Part shown: positions 24,199 through 32,312 of the stretch, in pieces
Layout: the number at the start of each line of letters is the position of its first letter
Position numbering within the stretch: position 1 is the stretch's first letter
Assembly: GCA_963734025.1 (NCBI GenBank)
Contig: CAVTFR010000015.1
Coordinates: 186,001 to 250,000, forward strand
DNA from: JACVRW01 sp963734025
Lineage (GTDB): Bacteria; Actinomycetota; Thermoleophilia; Solirubrobacterales; Thermoleophilaceae
DNA length: 64,000 bases
Direction: 5' to 3'
Translations under genes and position numbers: made by a program
The notes under the pieces: model-generated
What the model saw: only the letters and a program-made list of their open reading frames with translations
Database searches by the model: none
Told to the model about the DNA's origin: nothing

Positions 24199-24819
24199 TC
24201 AGGGCCCAAGCCGCTCGGTCACCCAGCCGCCGCTCCCGTCGGGCTCGAAGCGGAAGCGATCGTGGAGCCGGTCGGGCCGGTGCTGCCAGAACTCCCAGGC
24301 GGCCGGGGCGAGCCGGTAGCCGCCCCAGTCCTCGCGCACCGGAACCTCCCCGCCCTCGTGCTCGGCCGCGAGCTCAGCGACCCGCTGCTCGAGCCAGGCG
24401 CGATCGGGCACGACCCGGCTCTGCGGGGACGCAAGCGCGCTCAGCTGGCTCGGGCGCGAGCGGCTCTGCGCGTACGCGACGGACTCCTCACGGCCCACAC
24501 GCTCGACATCGCCCTCGATCCGCACCTGGCGACCCAGCTCGGGCCAGTGGAAGAGGAGCGCGGCGCGCGGGTTGACGTCGAGCTCGCCGGCCTTGCGGCT
24601 GCGGTAGTTCGTGAAGAACGTGACGCCCTGTTCATCGTAGGCCTTCATCAGCACCATGCGGACCGACGGAGCCCCGTCCGCGCTCGCCGTCGCGAGTGCC
24701 ACGGCGTTCGGCTCGAAGGCGTCCTCGCCCTGTGCCTCCTCGAACCAGCGCCCGAACAGGACGAGCGGGTCGGGCTCGAGATCGCCCTCGTCGAACGGTC
24801 GGTCCTGCGGCTCTGTCAT
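24199..24819 (-). CDS. pdxH: Pyridoxine/pyridoxamine 5'-phosphate oxidase
   Basis: The 206-residue FMN enzyme makes pyridoxal phosphate. Motifs seen are SADGAPSVRMVLMKAYDEQGVTFFTNYRSRKAGEL (FMN and substrate binding), LLFHWPELGRQVRIEG, SRPSQLSALASPQS and the C-terminal EFWQHRPDRLHDRFRF with the conserved WQ/RLHDR residues. I use the ATG at 24819; the frame is open further upstream but without family sequence. A TAGCTT hexamer lies 8 bases before the ATG. Confidence 0.94.
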   Translation of the reverse strand: MTEPQDRPFDEGDLEPDPLVLFGRWFEEAQGEDAFEPNAVALATASADGAPSVRMVLMKAYDEQGVTFFTNYRSRKAGELDVNPRAALLFHWPELGRQVRIEGDVERVGREESVAYAQSRSRPSQLSALASPQSRVVPDRAWLEQRVAELAAEHEGGEVPVREDWGGYRLAPAAWEFWQHRPDRLHDRFRFEPDGSGGWVTERLGP

Positions 24820-24827
24820 GGGACCGG

Positions 24828-24833
24828 AAGCTA
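24828..24833 (-). promoter_or_regulatory. -10 hexamer TAGCTT for pdxH
   Basis: TAGCTT on the minus strand lies 8 bases before the pdxH ATG, with no ribosome binding site between. It fits the leaderless promoter pattern. Confidence 0.4.
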
Positions 24834-24839
24834 GCGCGC

Positions 24840-25535
24840 TCAGAGGCCGCCGCAGACGCGCGGCACCGTCACGGCCTGGCGCGCGCGCAGGCCGCCCTCG
24901 CCGGCCCGGCCCGCCACACGGCAGAACGCGTAGCGGCCGGTTCCAAAGTCGATCCGCACCCGGTAGGGGTGTCCGATCGCGCCCGCCTCGCTCTGCGCGT
25001 AGGCCTCCGCCTCGCCGCCCTGCGAGCCCTCGAAGCGCGCCGTCACCGCAAGGCACGAATAGGAGCCGCTCTGCTTCGAGAGGTCCTGGTCGGCTCCACG
25101 TCCGGACACGGTGCGCGGGAACGGCTCGCAGGCGACGTCGCGGATGGGGCCGTCGAACTCGCCCGCCGCGGCGCGCTTGCGGGCGTCGGCCAGGACCGAG
25201 GCGCCGGCGGCCGTGACGAGCACCCCGCGCCCGGCGACGCTCTCGGGGGCGGCAGGCCCGCTCGCGAAGCGCGGCTGCTGCTGCTCGCGCAGAGCCGCCT
25301 CGCGCGCTGCGCGCTCGCGCACGACGCGCTGCTCCTCGGCGCGGGCACGCTCCTCCTTCGAGTTCTCGATGCCCGGCCGCAGCGCAAGCCCGACGGCAAT
25401 AAGGACGACCGGCAGCAGGAGGACCGCGACCTTGCCCGGCCCGGGCAGGCGCCGCCAGATCCAGGCAGGGAGGTCGACGATGCCCGGAAGCGGCTCGTAG
25501 CGGTCGGCTGGTGCTGGAGCGGACCTCTTGTCCAC
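24840..25535 (-). CDS. Hypothetical single-span membrane protein with extracytoplasmic domain
   Basis: The 231-residue protein starts VDKRSAPAPADRYEPLPGIVDLPAWIWRRLPG, followed by one membrane helix (KVAVLLLPVVLIAVGLAL) at about 35-52 and a charged coiled region ENSKEERARAEEQRVVRERAAREAALREQQ. The C-terminal domain has conserved-looking Cys residues (DVACEPF, SYSCLAV, YAFCRVAG, VPRVCGGL). I do not recognise the family. The GTG at 25535 lies next to the MarR palindrome, so MarR may control it. Confidence 0.65.
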   Translation of the reverse strand: MDKRSAPAPADRYEPLPGIVDLPAWIWRRLPGPGKVAVLLLPVVLIAVGLALRPGIENSKEERARAEEQRVVRERAAREAALREQQQPRFASGPAAPESVAGRGVLVTAAGASVLADARKRAAAGEFDGPIRDVACEPFPRTVSGRGADQDLSKQSGSYSCLAVTARFEGSQGGEAEAYAQSEAGAIGHPYRVRIDFGTGRYAFCRVAGRAGEGGLRARQAVTVPRVCGGL

Positions 25536-25541
25536 CCGCTG

Positions 25542-25547
25542 TAGGAT
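25542..25547 (+). promoter_or_regulatory. -10 hexamer TAGGAT for the MarR gene
   Basis: TAGGAT ends 6 bases before the ATG at 25554, exactly the arrangement at the TetR gene (5961-5966). No Shine-Dalgarno sequence is present. A leaderless transcript is likely. Confidence 0.5.
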
Positions 25548-25549
25548 AC

Positions 25550-25566
25550 ATGCATGAGTCATGCAT
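25550..25566. promoter_or_regulatory. Perfect 17-bp palindrome ATGCATGAGTCATGCAT over the MarR start codon
   Basis: The two 8-base arms are perfect around a central G. The palindrome covers the start codon at 25554 and the presumed transcription start. This is the expected form of a MarR dimer site, and it also lies 15 bases from the divergent gene start at 25535, so one site could repress both. Confidence 0.65.
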
Positions 25567-26135
25567 ACGTCGGGGGACGTGGTGACGACCGCGCCGGCGG
25601 CGAGGCGGCTCGCGAGGCGAACCTCTTCGGCGCGATCTCGCTTGCGGTGGCCGAGCGCAGCGACGACGCGGTCCGGCTCGCCGCGCAGCACGGGGGAGCC
25701 GCGCCGGCGGCACTCGTGGCGCTCGCGACCTTCCTCGACGGGTCGTCGCTCGACGTCATGCGGCGTCCGCTCGGGTTGAGCCATTCGGCAGCCGTCAGGC
25801 TCGCCGACCGGTTGGCGGACGACGGCCTCGTGCGGCGCGAGCCGGGCGCAGACGCGCGCTCGGTCTCGATCAGGCTCACGGCCGAGGGCGCGCGGCTCGC
25901 GGAGCGCGTCCGGGACGCGCGCGAGTCGGCGCTCGAGTCGGTGCTGGCGCCGCTCTCGGCGGGCGAGCGCGCGGCCCTCACGCGCCTCCACGAGAAGCTC
26001 CTCGCCGGCATCACCGGCGGGCGCAGCGACGCCGGTCACATCTGCCGAATGTGCGACGCGGACGCCTGTGGCCACGAGCAGGGGCGCTGCCCGGTCACGC
26101 GGGCGGCGAACGTCGCGGAGGGCGCCGCCGCCTGA
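25554..26135 (+). CDS. MarR-family transcriptional regulator with C-terminal cysteine motif
   Basis: The 193-residue protein has a winged-helix core: FLDGSSLDVMRRPLGLSHSAAVRLADRLADDGLVRREPGADARSVSIRLTAEGARLAERV. The C-terminus adds HICRMCDADACGHEQGRCPV, with four Cys and two His that could bind zinc or sense thiol oxidation. The start codon lies inside a perfect palindrome. A CATG at 25549 offers a second, out-of-frame ATG that I reject. The nearby OsmC gene makes a redox role plausible but unproven. Confidence 0.88.
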   Translation: MSHAYVGGRGDDRAGGEAAREANLFGAISLAVAERSDDAVRLAAQHGGAAPAALVALATFLDGSSLDVMRRPLGLSHSAAVRLADRLADDGLVRREPGADARSVSIRLTAEGARLAERVRDARESALESVLAPLSAGERAALTRLHEKLLAGITGGRSDAGHICRMCDADACGHEQGRCPVTRAANVAEGAAA

Positions 26136-26199
26136 ACGCCGTTGCGCGGCCGGATCGGCGATCCTTGTCGTTCCGACAGGCGATCACGGGAGGACGGAC

Positions 26200-26631
26200 A
26201 TGCCGAAGAGGACGGCCAACGCGCACTGGGAGGGCTCGCTCACCGAGGGCAACGGCACCATGCGGATGGCAAGCGGTGCCTACGAGGGTCCGTACTCGTT
26301 CCAGTCGCGCTTCCAGGAGGGCGACGGCACGAATCCCGAGGAGCTGATCGCCGCCGCGCACGCGGGCTGTTTCTCGATGGCGCTGTCGGGCGAGCTCGGT
26401 AGGGCGGGACACGACCCGGAGAGCGTTGAGACTGAGGCCACCGTCCACATCGACAAGCAGGGCGAGGGCTTTGCGATCACGCGCATCGATCTGCGGACGC
26501 GCGCTCGTGTGAGCGGCATCTCGGACGAGCAGTTCCAGGAGAGTGCGGAGGCCGCGAAGAAGGGCTGCCCTGTCTCGCAGGCCTTGGCGGCCGTCGAGTC
26601 GATCGAGCTCGACGCCCAGCTGGTCGACTAG
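26200..26631 (+). CDS. OsmC-family peroxiredoxin
   Basis: The 143-residue protein reduces organic hydroperoxides. The two redox cysteines are C57 (AHAGCFSMAL) and C123 (KKGCPVSQAL). Typical OsmC sequence is seen in HWEGSLTEGNG and GTNPEELIAAAHAG. The ATG at 26200 follows a GGGAGGA ribosome binding site. It lies 64 bases after the MarR gene and may respond to it. Confidence 0.93.
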   Translation: MPKRTANAHWEGSLTEGNGTMRMASGAYEGPYSFQSRFQEGDGTNPEELIAAAHAGCFSMALSGELGRAGHDPESVETEATVHIDKQGEGFAITRIDLRTRARVSGISDEQFQESAEAAKKGCPVSQALAAVESIELDAQLVD

Positions 26632-26637
26632 GAGCGG

Positions 26638-27681
26638 CTAGGCCACGGCCGCCGCGTCGCTCTTGCGGCGGGCGACTTCGTCGCGGACCAGCGGCGCGAC
26701 ACGCGTGCCGAACAACTCCATCGAGCGCAGCACGTCCGCGTGGGCTACCGCGCCGACGCTCATCTGCCCGATGTAGCGCGTGTTCCCGAACAGCTCGTGC
26801 TCGAGCAGGATCTTCTCGGCGACCTGCTCGGGCGTCCCTACCGCGAGCGCGCCGCGCGGGGAGCGCAGGCCCTCGAACTCGCGCCGCCCGGAGGGCTGCC
26901 AGCCACGCTCGCGGCCGATCCGGTTCATCAACTGGAGGTAGGGGGCGGCAAAGGGGGCGTCCGCCTGCTCGAGCGTCTCGCCGATAAAGGCGTGCGTGTT
27001 TATGGCAACCGGGAGCGCGTTTTCATCGTGCCCCGCCTGGCGCGCCGACTCGCGGTAGAGGTCGACGAGCGGCACGAAGCGGTCGAGCGTCCCGCCGATG
27101 ATCGCCACCGTCAGCGGCAGCCCCAGCGTTCCGGCGCGGATGACCGACCCGGGTGAGCCGCCGACCGCGACCCAGATCGGTAGCGGATCCTGGAGCGGGC
27201 GCGGCCATACGATCGCGTCCTCGAGCGCCGCGCGGTGGCGTCCGGACCAGCTGACGCGCGCGTTGTCACGGATCTTCAGCAGCAGCTCGAGCTTCTCGGC
27301 ATAGAGCTCGTCGTAGTCCTCGAGGTCGTAGCCGAAGAGCGGGAACGACTCGATGAAGGAGCCGCGGCCCGCCATGATCTCCGCGCGACCGTTCGAGATC
27401 AGGTCGACCTCGGCGAACTCCTGGAAGACGCGCACCGGGTCGTCCGAGCTGAGCACGGTGACGGCGCTCGAGAGCCGGATCCGCTCGGTGCGGGCGGCGA
27501 TCGCCGCGAGAGCCACCGCCGGCGCCGAGATCAGGAAGTCCGGCCGGTGGTGCTCGCCGACTGCGAACACGTCGAGGCCGAGCTGGTCCGCCAGCTCGGC
27601 CTCCTCGAGCAGCTGCCGCATGCGCTCCTGCGGCTCGACACCCGACGAGAGGTCGGCGAAGGTCGCGACTCCCAGCTCCAT
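26638..27681 (-). CDS. LLM-class flavin-dependent oxidoreductase
   Basis: The 347-residue protein has a luciferase-like monooxygenase barrel: MELGVATFADLSSGV, LDVFAVGEHHRPDFLISAPAVALAAIAARTERIRLSSAVTVLSSDDPVRVFQEFAEVDLISNGRAEIMAGRGS and PIWVAVGGSPGSVIRAG. The cofactor may be FMN or F420. I choose the ATG at 27681; a GTG 11 codons upstream adds no family sequence. A TAACCT hexamer lies 7 bases before the ATG. Confidence 0.9.
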   Translation of the reverse strand: MELGVATFADLSSGVEPQERMRQLLEEAELADQLGLDVFAVGEHHRPDFLISAPAVALAAIAARTERIRLSSAVTVLSSDDPVRVFQEFAEVDLISNGRAEIMAGRGSFIESFPLFGYDLEDYDELYAEKLELLLKIRDNARVSWSGRHRAALEDAIVWPRPLQDPLPIWVAVGGSPGSVIRAGTLGLPLTVAIIGGTLDRFVPLVDLYRESARQAGHDENALPVAINTHAFIGETLEQADAPFAAPYLQLMNRIGRERGWQPSGRREFEGLRSPRGALAVGTPEQVAEKILLEHELFGNTRYIGQMSVGAVAHADVLRSMELFGTRVAPLVRDEVARRKSDAAAVA

Positions 27682-27688
27682 GTGGGCG

Positions 27689-27694
27689 AGGTTA
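27689..27694 (-). promoter_or_regulatory. -10 hexamer TAACCT for the LLM oxidoreductase
   Basis: TAACCT on the minus strand lies 7 bases before the ATG at 27681, with no ribosome binding site. It supports both the start choice and a leaderless transcript. Confidence 0.45.
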
Positions 27695-27762
27695 GCAGGT
27701 GGTTGCACGCGCAAGTTGTTCTCGGGGCCTGAGCTTGTGCCCGCCGATCCTCGGTTTCAGGT

Positions 27763-28347
27763 TTACGTAATCCCCGTTATCGAGCGTTCTCGCAGAGGCT
27801 TCTCGTAGATCTCGAGGTCGCACGGGGTGGCAAGCAGGGGCGCGAGCTGCGGATATGCAGCGTCGATGCTGCCCGTTCGGACCCGCCGGTAGCCGATCCG
27901 GCCGTACCACGACTTGAGGAACTCCTTGGTCGGATGCCGCCAGGTTCGCGGGACGAGCAGCTCGAGCTGCATCGCTCGCAGGCCGCGCTCGCTGCTGCGC
28001 TGCTCGGCGAATGTGACGAGGGCGCGGCCGACGCCGGTGCCGCGCTGATCGGTGGCCGCGACCAGCAGCCCGAACTCGCTCGTGTCGTCCGCGACGTCGT
28101 GAACCCGGACGCTGCCGGCGATCCGGCCGTTCCGAGTGGCGACCGCGATCTGCTCCGCGCGGATCAGCTCGGCGAGCTCCGTCGGGGTCGTCCGCGGGGT
28201 CCCGTCGCGCCAGAGCCCACTCTCGGCGGCCGCGTACACGTCGTTGATGAGGCCGGTCAGGTGATCGACGAGCCGGGCGTCGTCGGCGGCCGCCACATCC
28301 AGCGTCTGGACGTCGATCGCGCCCGGCTGCCGGTGGTTCGTGCTCAT
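27763..28347 (-). CDS. GNAT-family N-acetyltransferase
   Basis: The 194-residue protein has the GNAT acetyl-CoA motif: FGLLVAATDQRGTGVGRALVTFAEQ, with Q/RGxGxG at DQRGTGVG. Other parts are VYAAAESGLW near the N-terminus and WYGRIGYRRVRTGSID near the C-terminus. The acceptor is unknown. It diverges from the LysR gene with a 78-bp spacer, and LysR regulators often control the divergent gene. Confidence 0.88.
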   Translation of the reverse strand: MSTNHRQPGAIDVQTLDVAAADDARLVDHLTGLINDVYAAAESGLWRDGTPRTTPTELAELIRAEQIAVATRNGRIAGSVRVHDVADDTSEFGLLVAATDQRGTGVGRALVTFAEQRSSERGLRAMQLELLVPRTWRHPTKEFLKSWYGRIGYRRVRTGSIDAAYPQLAPLLATPCDLEIYEKPLRERSITGIT

Positions 28348-28401
28348 CGGTCCCAGGATGGCATCGAGATCGAGCGAAGCAATACATAGTTCTCACCGAA
28401 G

Positions 28402-28420
28402 CGATCGTGTTCTACGATCG
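28402..28420. promoter_or_regulatory. Palindrome CGATCGT-N5-ACGATCG in front of the LysR gene
   Basis: Two perfect 7-base arms flank GTTCT and end 5 bases before the ATG at 28426. The right arm overlaps TACGAT (28413-28418), a -10-like hexamer 7 bases before the start. The layout suggests autorepression by the LysR protein. It does not show the classic T-N11-A core clearly. Confidence 0.5.
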
Positions 28421-28425
28421 CCCGT

Positions 28426-29310
28426 ATGGAGGTTCGGCAGCTGCGAAGCGTGGAGGCGGTGGCGCGGCATCGCCACTTCACGCGCGCGGCCGAGGAGCTC
28501 CACCTTGCCCAGTCGGCGCTGTCGCACCAGATCCGGCGGCTCGAGCAAGAGCTTGGCACGCCACTGTTCGAGCGCACGAGCCGGCGCGTGACCCCAACCG
28601 AGGCAGGACAGGCGATCGCCGCGCGGGCCCGGCGTGTCCTGGCCGAGCTGGACGGCGCACGCGCGGAGGTCGACGAGATTCGGGGCGTCCTGCGCGGTCG
28701 CATCTGGATCGGGCCGCTCGTGCCGGCCGGCGGAGTCGACGTCCCCGGGCTGCTCGCACGCTTCAGCCAAGCCCACCCGGGCGTCGAGGTCGGCCTCCGC
28801 GAGGGCATCGCCGCCGAGATGCTGCGCCTGATCGCCGCGGACGAGCTCGACGCCGCCTTCTGCCTGCTGGCCGGCGAGATCCCCGACGAGCTGGCTTTCG
28901 AGCGACTCGGCCACGACGAGGTGGTCGCCGCCTTCGCCCCCGACCGCGCCCCGGTTGCCGAACAGGTCGGCGTCGCCGACATCGCCGGACAGCGGATCAT
29001 CGCGCCGCGCCACGGCTCGGCCATCACCACCGCGCTGGAAGAGCGATTCGCCGACGCCGGCCGGCCACTCCGCCTCGCCCTCGAGAGCGGCGATCCCTTC
29101 CTCCTGCGCTCGCTCGCCGCCCGAGGCTTCGCAACGGCGATTCTCCCCCGCTCGCTCACCGACCTGGACGGACCCGCACTCGAGGTGCGAAGCCTGCATC
29201 CCGCCGTCCAGCTGCCCGTGGCGCTCGTCTGGCGCCGCGAGCGCAACGCCCCGCCCGCGGCACGCACGTTCATCGAATTCGTCCGCCGCGAGACGGTCAA
29301 CAGCAGCTGA
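28426..29310 (+). CDS. LysR-family transcriptional regulator
   Basis: The 294-residue protein has the LysR winged helix at residues 1-60: MEVRQLRSVEAVARHRHFTRAAEELHLAQSALSHQIRRLEQELGTPLFERTSRRVTPTEAG. A PBP2-type effector domain follows (GRIWIGPLVPAGGVDVPGLLARFSQAHPGVEVGLREG). The inducer is unknown. A likely autoregulatory palindrome precedes it, and the divergent GNAT gene is a candidate target. Confidence 0.93.
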   Translation: MEVRQLRSVEAVARHRHFTRAAEELHLAQSALSHQIRRLEQELGTPLFERTSRRVTPTEAGQAIAARARRVLAELDGARAEVDEIRGVLRGRIWIGPLVPAGGVDVPGLLARFSQAHPGVEVGLREGIAAEMLRLIAADELDAAFCLLAGEIPDELAFERLGHDEVVAAFAPDRAPVAEQVGVADIAGQRIIAPRHGSAITTALEERFADAGRPLRLALESGDPFLLRSLAARGFATAILPRSLTDLDGPALEVRSLHPAVQLPVALVWRRERNAPPAARTFIEFVRRETVNSS

Positions 29311-29372
29311 CCCACCTCGACCCGCTCGGCCGGCGCCGGCTCTGCCAGCTCGGCGGCCGGCACTTGAGAGCA

Positions 29373-29401
29373 TCTTTACGCCTCCCCCGGGATTCTTTAC
29401 G
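29373..29401 (+). promoter_or_regulatory. Direct repeat TCTTTACG, two helical turns apart, upstream of kdpA
   Basis: TCTTTACG occurs at 29373-29380 and again at 29394-29401, 21 bases apart start to start. Same-face direct repeats are typical of OmpR-family regulators such as KdpE. The site lies 35 bases before the kdpA GTG. No kdpDE genes are in the window. Confidence 0.5.
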
Positions 29402-29435
29402 GGCGCTTGACGCCGCCGGCCCGAGACTCCGGAGC

Positions 29436-31092
29436 GTGACGGTCGAGGCATGGGTTCAGATCGCCGTCTTCATCGCGGTTCTGACGGCGCTCACACCAGT
29501 GCTCGGGGCCTATCTCGCGCGGGTCTTCCGGGGCGAGGGAACCGTCCTCGACCCGATTCTGCTGCCGGCAGAGAGATTCATCCTGCGCGTTCTCCGCGTC
29601 GATCCGCGTGAGGAGCAGGACTGGAGGGCGTACGTTCAACCCGGAGGGCTTCGACTCGGGCACGTGGGACGTCTCCTTCAACACGGCGACCTCGTTCGTC
29701 AGCAACACGAGCTGGCAGTACTACGGCGGCGAGACGACGCTCTCCTACTTCTCGCAGATGGCCGGCATCGCCGTGCACAGCTTCCTGTCGGCGGCGGTCG
29801 GGCTGGCATCCGCCATTGCGGTGATCCGCGGTTTTGCCAGCCGCTCCGGCAAGGCGATCGGCAACTTCTGGAGCGACCTCGAGCGTTCCCTGCTCTGGGT
29901 GCTGCTGCCGATCGCCGTCGTCGTGACGCTCTTTCTGGTGTCTCAGGGGGTGATCCAGGCGCTCTCGCCGTACGAGACGGTGACGACGCTCGTCGGTGGC
30001 GAGCAGATCCTCGCGTTCGGCCCGGTGGCCTCCCAGGTCGCGATCAAGACGATGGGCTCGGTCGGCGGCGGGTTCTTCAACGTCAACTCGGCGATGCCCT
30101 ACGAGAACGCCAGCGCGCTGTCGAGCTTCGTCCAGGCGCTGCTGATCGTGCTGGTTCCCGCCGCGCTCACATCGACGTTCGGCCGCATGGTGGGCTCACG
30201 TCGGCAGGGCTGGGCCCTCTATGGGGTCATGCTGGCCCTGTTCGTCGCGTCGGTCGTCGCGACGTCGCTGGCCGAGGGCGATCGGACTCCGGCGATGGAG
30301 GCCGCGGGCGTCGAGGGCGCGAACCTCGAGGGCAAGGAGCAGCGCTTCGGGGCGGCCGGCTCTGCGCTCTACGCCACCGCCACGACGACGGGCGCCAGCG
30401 GCGCCGTGAACGCCGCGATGGAGAGCTTCAGCGGGCTCGGGGCGGCACCCGTCTTCGCGAACATGATGACCAGCGAGGTGATCTTCGGGGGAATCGGGTC
30501 GGGCCTCTCCAGCATGCTGATCACCGTGCTGCTGGCGGTCTTCCTCGGCGGCCTGATGGTGGGCCGCACTCCGGAGTACCTCGGCAAGAGGATCGGCCCC
30601 CGTGAGATGAAGCTGATCGTGATCGGCTCGGTGGGGATCCCGCTCCTGGTGATCGTCTTCGTAGCGCTCGGCGTCGCGACCGACTACGGGCGCGCGTCGC
30701 TGACGCAGACCGGGCCCGAGGGCTACTCGCAGACCCTGTACGCGTACGTGTCGCAGGCGATGAACAACGGCTCGGCCTTCGCCGGCTACAGCGGCTACGT
30801 CCAGCCGAACGCGCCCGGCAACGTCGGCGCCTTCGGGATCACCTTCGCGGACCTGGTCGGCGGCGTGGCAATGCTCGTCGGCCGCTACCTGCCGATGGTG
30901 GTGGCCCTTGCGGTCGCCGGCGCCCTTGCAGGACGACGCACCTACGCCACCGGAGTCGGCACGCTGCGCACCGACACGCCGACCTTCGGGCTGCTCCTGA
31001 TCGGGACCATCGCTCTGATCACCCTCCTCAACTTCATCCCAGGACTGATGCTCGGCCCGCTGAGCAACGGATTGACCGATCGGCTCTTCTAG
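29436..31092 (+). pseudogene. kdpA: kdpA, potassium-translocating ATPase subunit A, internally deleted and frameshifted, orphan
   Basis: The GTG at 29436 starts a good KdpA N-terminus (AWVQIAVFIAVLTALTPVLGAYLARVFRGE ... DWRAY). At about 29627-29636 the sequence jumps to NPEGFDSGTWDVSFNTATSFVSNTSWQ in another frame. Compared with E. coli KdpA, about 26 residues, including one membrane helix, are missing and the frame is shifted. The rest is intact to 31092, with the selectivity-filter regions SNTSWQYYGGETT, GSVGGGFFNVNS and NNGSAFAG. No kdpB, kdpC, kdpD or kdpE follows, so a working pump cannot be made from this locus. Confidence 0.8.
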
Positions 31093-31165
31093 GAGGGCGG
31101 CTGCTTCTCGAGGATCGCGGCGACGGGATGATCGACCCGCCGCCCCGGGAGGCATACTCCACCCC

Positions 31166-31987
31166 ATGGCGGAATCCGACAGCGGCGAAGTGGACGTCCA
31201 GCGAGCACCGGAGGAGGCCTTCCAGGGCAACACGGCGGATCGCATCAGGGAGCACTCGTTCCCGCTCGCGGTGCGCGGCTATGACCGGCAGGCGGTCGAC
31301 GACTTCGTCGACCAGGTCGCCGATCTCGTGGCGGACCTGGAGAGCCGCCAGACGCGCGAAGGGGTGGTTCAGCGCGCCCTCGACCAGGTCGGTGAGGAGA
31401 CCGCCGGCATCCTGCAGCGCGCGCACCAGGCGGCCGACGAGCTCGCCGCGCGCTCACGTGCGCAGGCCGAGGGCCGCATCCAGCGCGCCGACCGGGAGGC
31501 CGAGCTGCTGCGCAGCCAGGCCGACGAGTACGCGGAGAAGGTGATCGTCGACACGCAGCTGCTCTGGGACGAGCGGCAGCGGCTCCTCGACGACCTGCGC
31601 CAGCTGGCCGACGACGTCCTCGCGACCGCCGACGACGCCGCCGAGCGCGTGACTCTGCCCGAGCAGCTCGGCCCGCCGGAGGGCCAAGCGGCCCCGCTCA
31701 CCGATCAGCCGACCACCGAGGTCGAGCTCGACGTGCTACCCGGCGGCGCCGGCCTCGAGGAGCCCGACCCTACGCTCCCGGAGGAGGCGCCTCCCGGGCC
31801 CGGCCTGCGCGAACAGCCGCTGCCCGAGCAACCGCTCGGCGAGCCCGGCGAGGACGACCCGGAGCTCGACCAGCCCACGGTCGAGGAACCGAGCCTCGAG
31901 GAGCAGGGCTACGCGGCGGACGAGCAAGAGGAGCCGGCCGAGGAGCCCGATCCCGAGCGGCGCCCGCGCGCCGGCAACGACGAGTAG
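31166..31987 (+). CDS. DivIVA-domain protein with acidic, proline-rich tail
   Basis: The 273-residue protein has a DivIVA-like start (FPLAVRGYDRQAVDDFVDQVADLVADLE, residues about 32-60). A coiled coil follows to about residue 165 (AHQAADELAARSRAQAEGRIQRADREAELLRSQADEYAEKV). Residues 170-273 are an acidic Pro/Glu-rich disordered tail. Such proteins organise the membrane or cell poles. The ATG at 31166 gives the most natural N-terminus. Confidence 0.8.
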   Translation: MAESDSGEVDVQRAPEEAFQGNTADRIREHSFPLAVRGYDRQAVDDFVDQVADLVADLESRQTREGVVQRALDQVGEETAGILQRAHQAADELAARSRAQAEGRIQRADREAELLRSQADEYAEKVIVDTQLLWDERQRLLDDLRQLADDVLATADDAAERVTLPEQLGPPEGQAAPLTDQPTTEVELDVLPGGAGLEEPDPTLPEEAPPGPGLREQPLPEQPLGEPGEDDPELDQPTVEEPSLEEQGYAADEQEEPAEEPDPERRPRAGNDE

Positions 31988-32009
31988 GCGCTCCTCCGGC
32001 CGGAGCGGC

Positions 32010-32264
32010 TCAGAGCGGCAGCTTGCCGCGGCCCTTGCGACCGGTCTCGGCGCTCTTGTTGGTGGCCTTCCGGGACATGCCGAAGGACTTCGAGAACAGC
32101 CGTCCGATCGGCCCCGGGGCCTTGCCGCCGGCGCTCTGACCGACACCGAGGGTGCGGTCCACCCCGCGCTGCGGATGGCGTGACAAACGCGGCACCAGGA
32201 AGGCCAGAATCAGCAGGATTACGCATACGGCGATGATGATCCCGATCATCATGGCGGCTCTCAT
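32010..32264 (-). CDS. Small membrane protein with basic tail
   Basis: The 84-residue protein has one N-terminal helix (MMIGIIIAVCVILLILAFLVP) and a strongly basic tail (PIGRLFSKSFGMSRKATNKSAETGRKGRGKLPL). Its role is unknown. An internal ATG two codons before the helix (MMIG) may be the real start. It is divergent from the next gene, with a 48-base spacer. Confidence 0.65.
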   Translation of the reverse strand: MRAAMMIGIIIAVCVILLILAFLVPRLSRHPQRGVDRTLGVGQSAGGKAPGPIGRLFSKSFGMSRKATNKSAETGRKGRGKLPL

Positions 32265-32312
32265 ACCCTGCTGAGGCCGTTCGGCAAACCGGTCTGCGAG
32301 ACTCCTTCGCCG

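Noticed and set aside
27682..27762. Terminator between the LLM and GNAT genes
   Set aside because: No stable stem followed by a T-run is visible in the gap.
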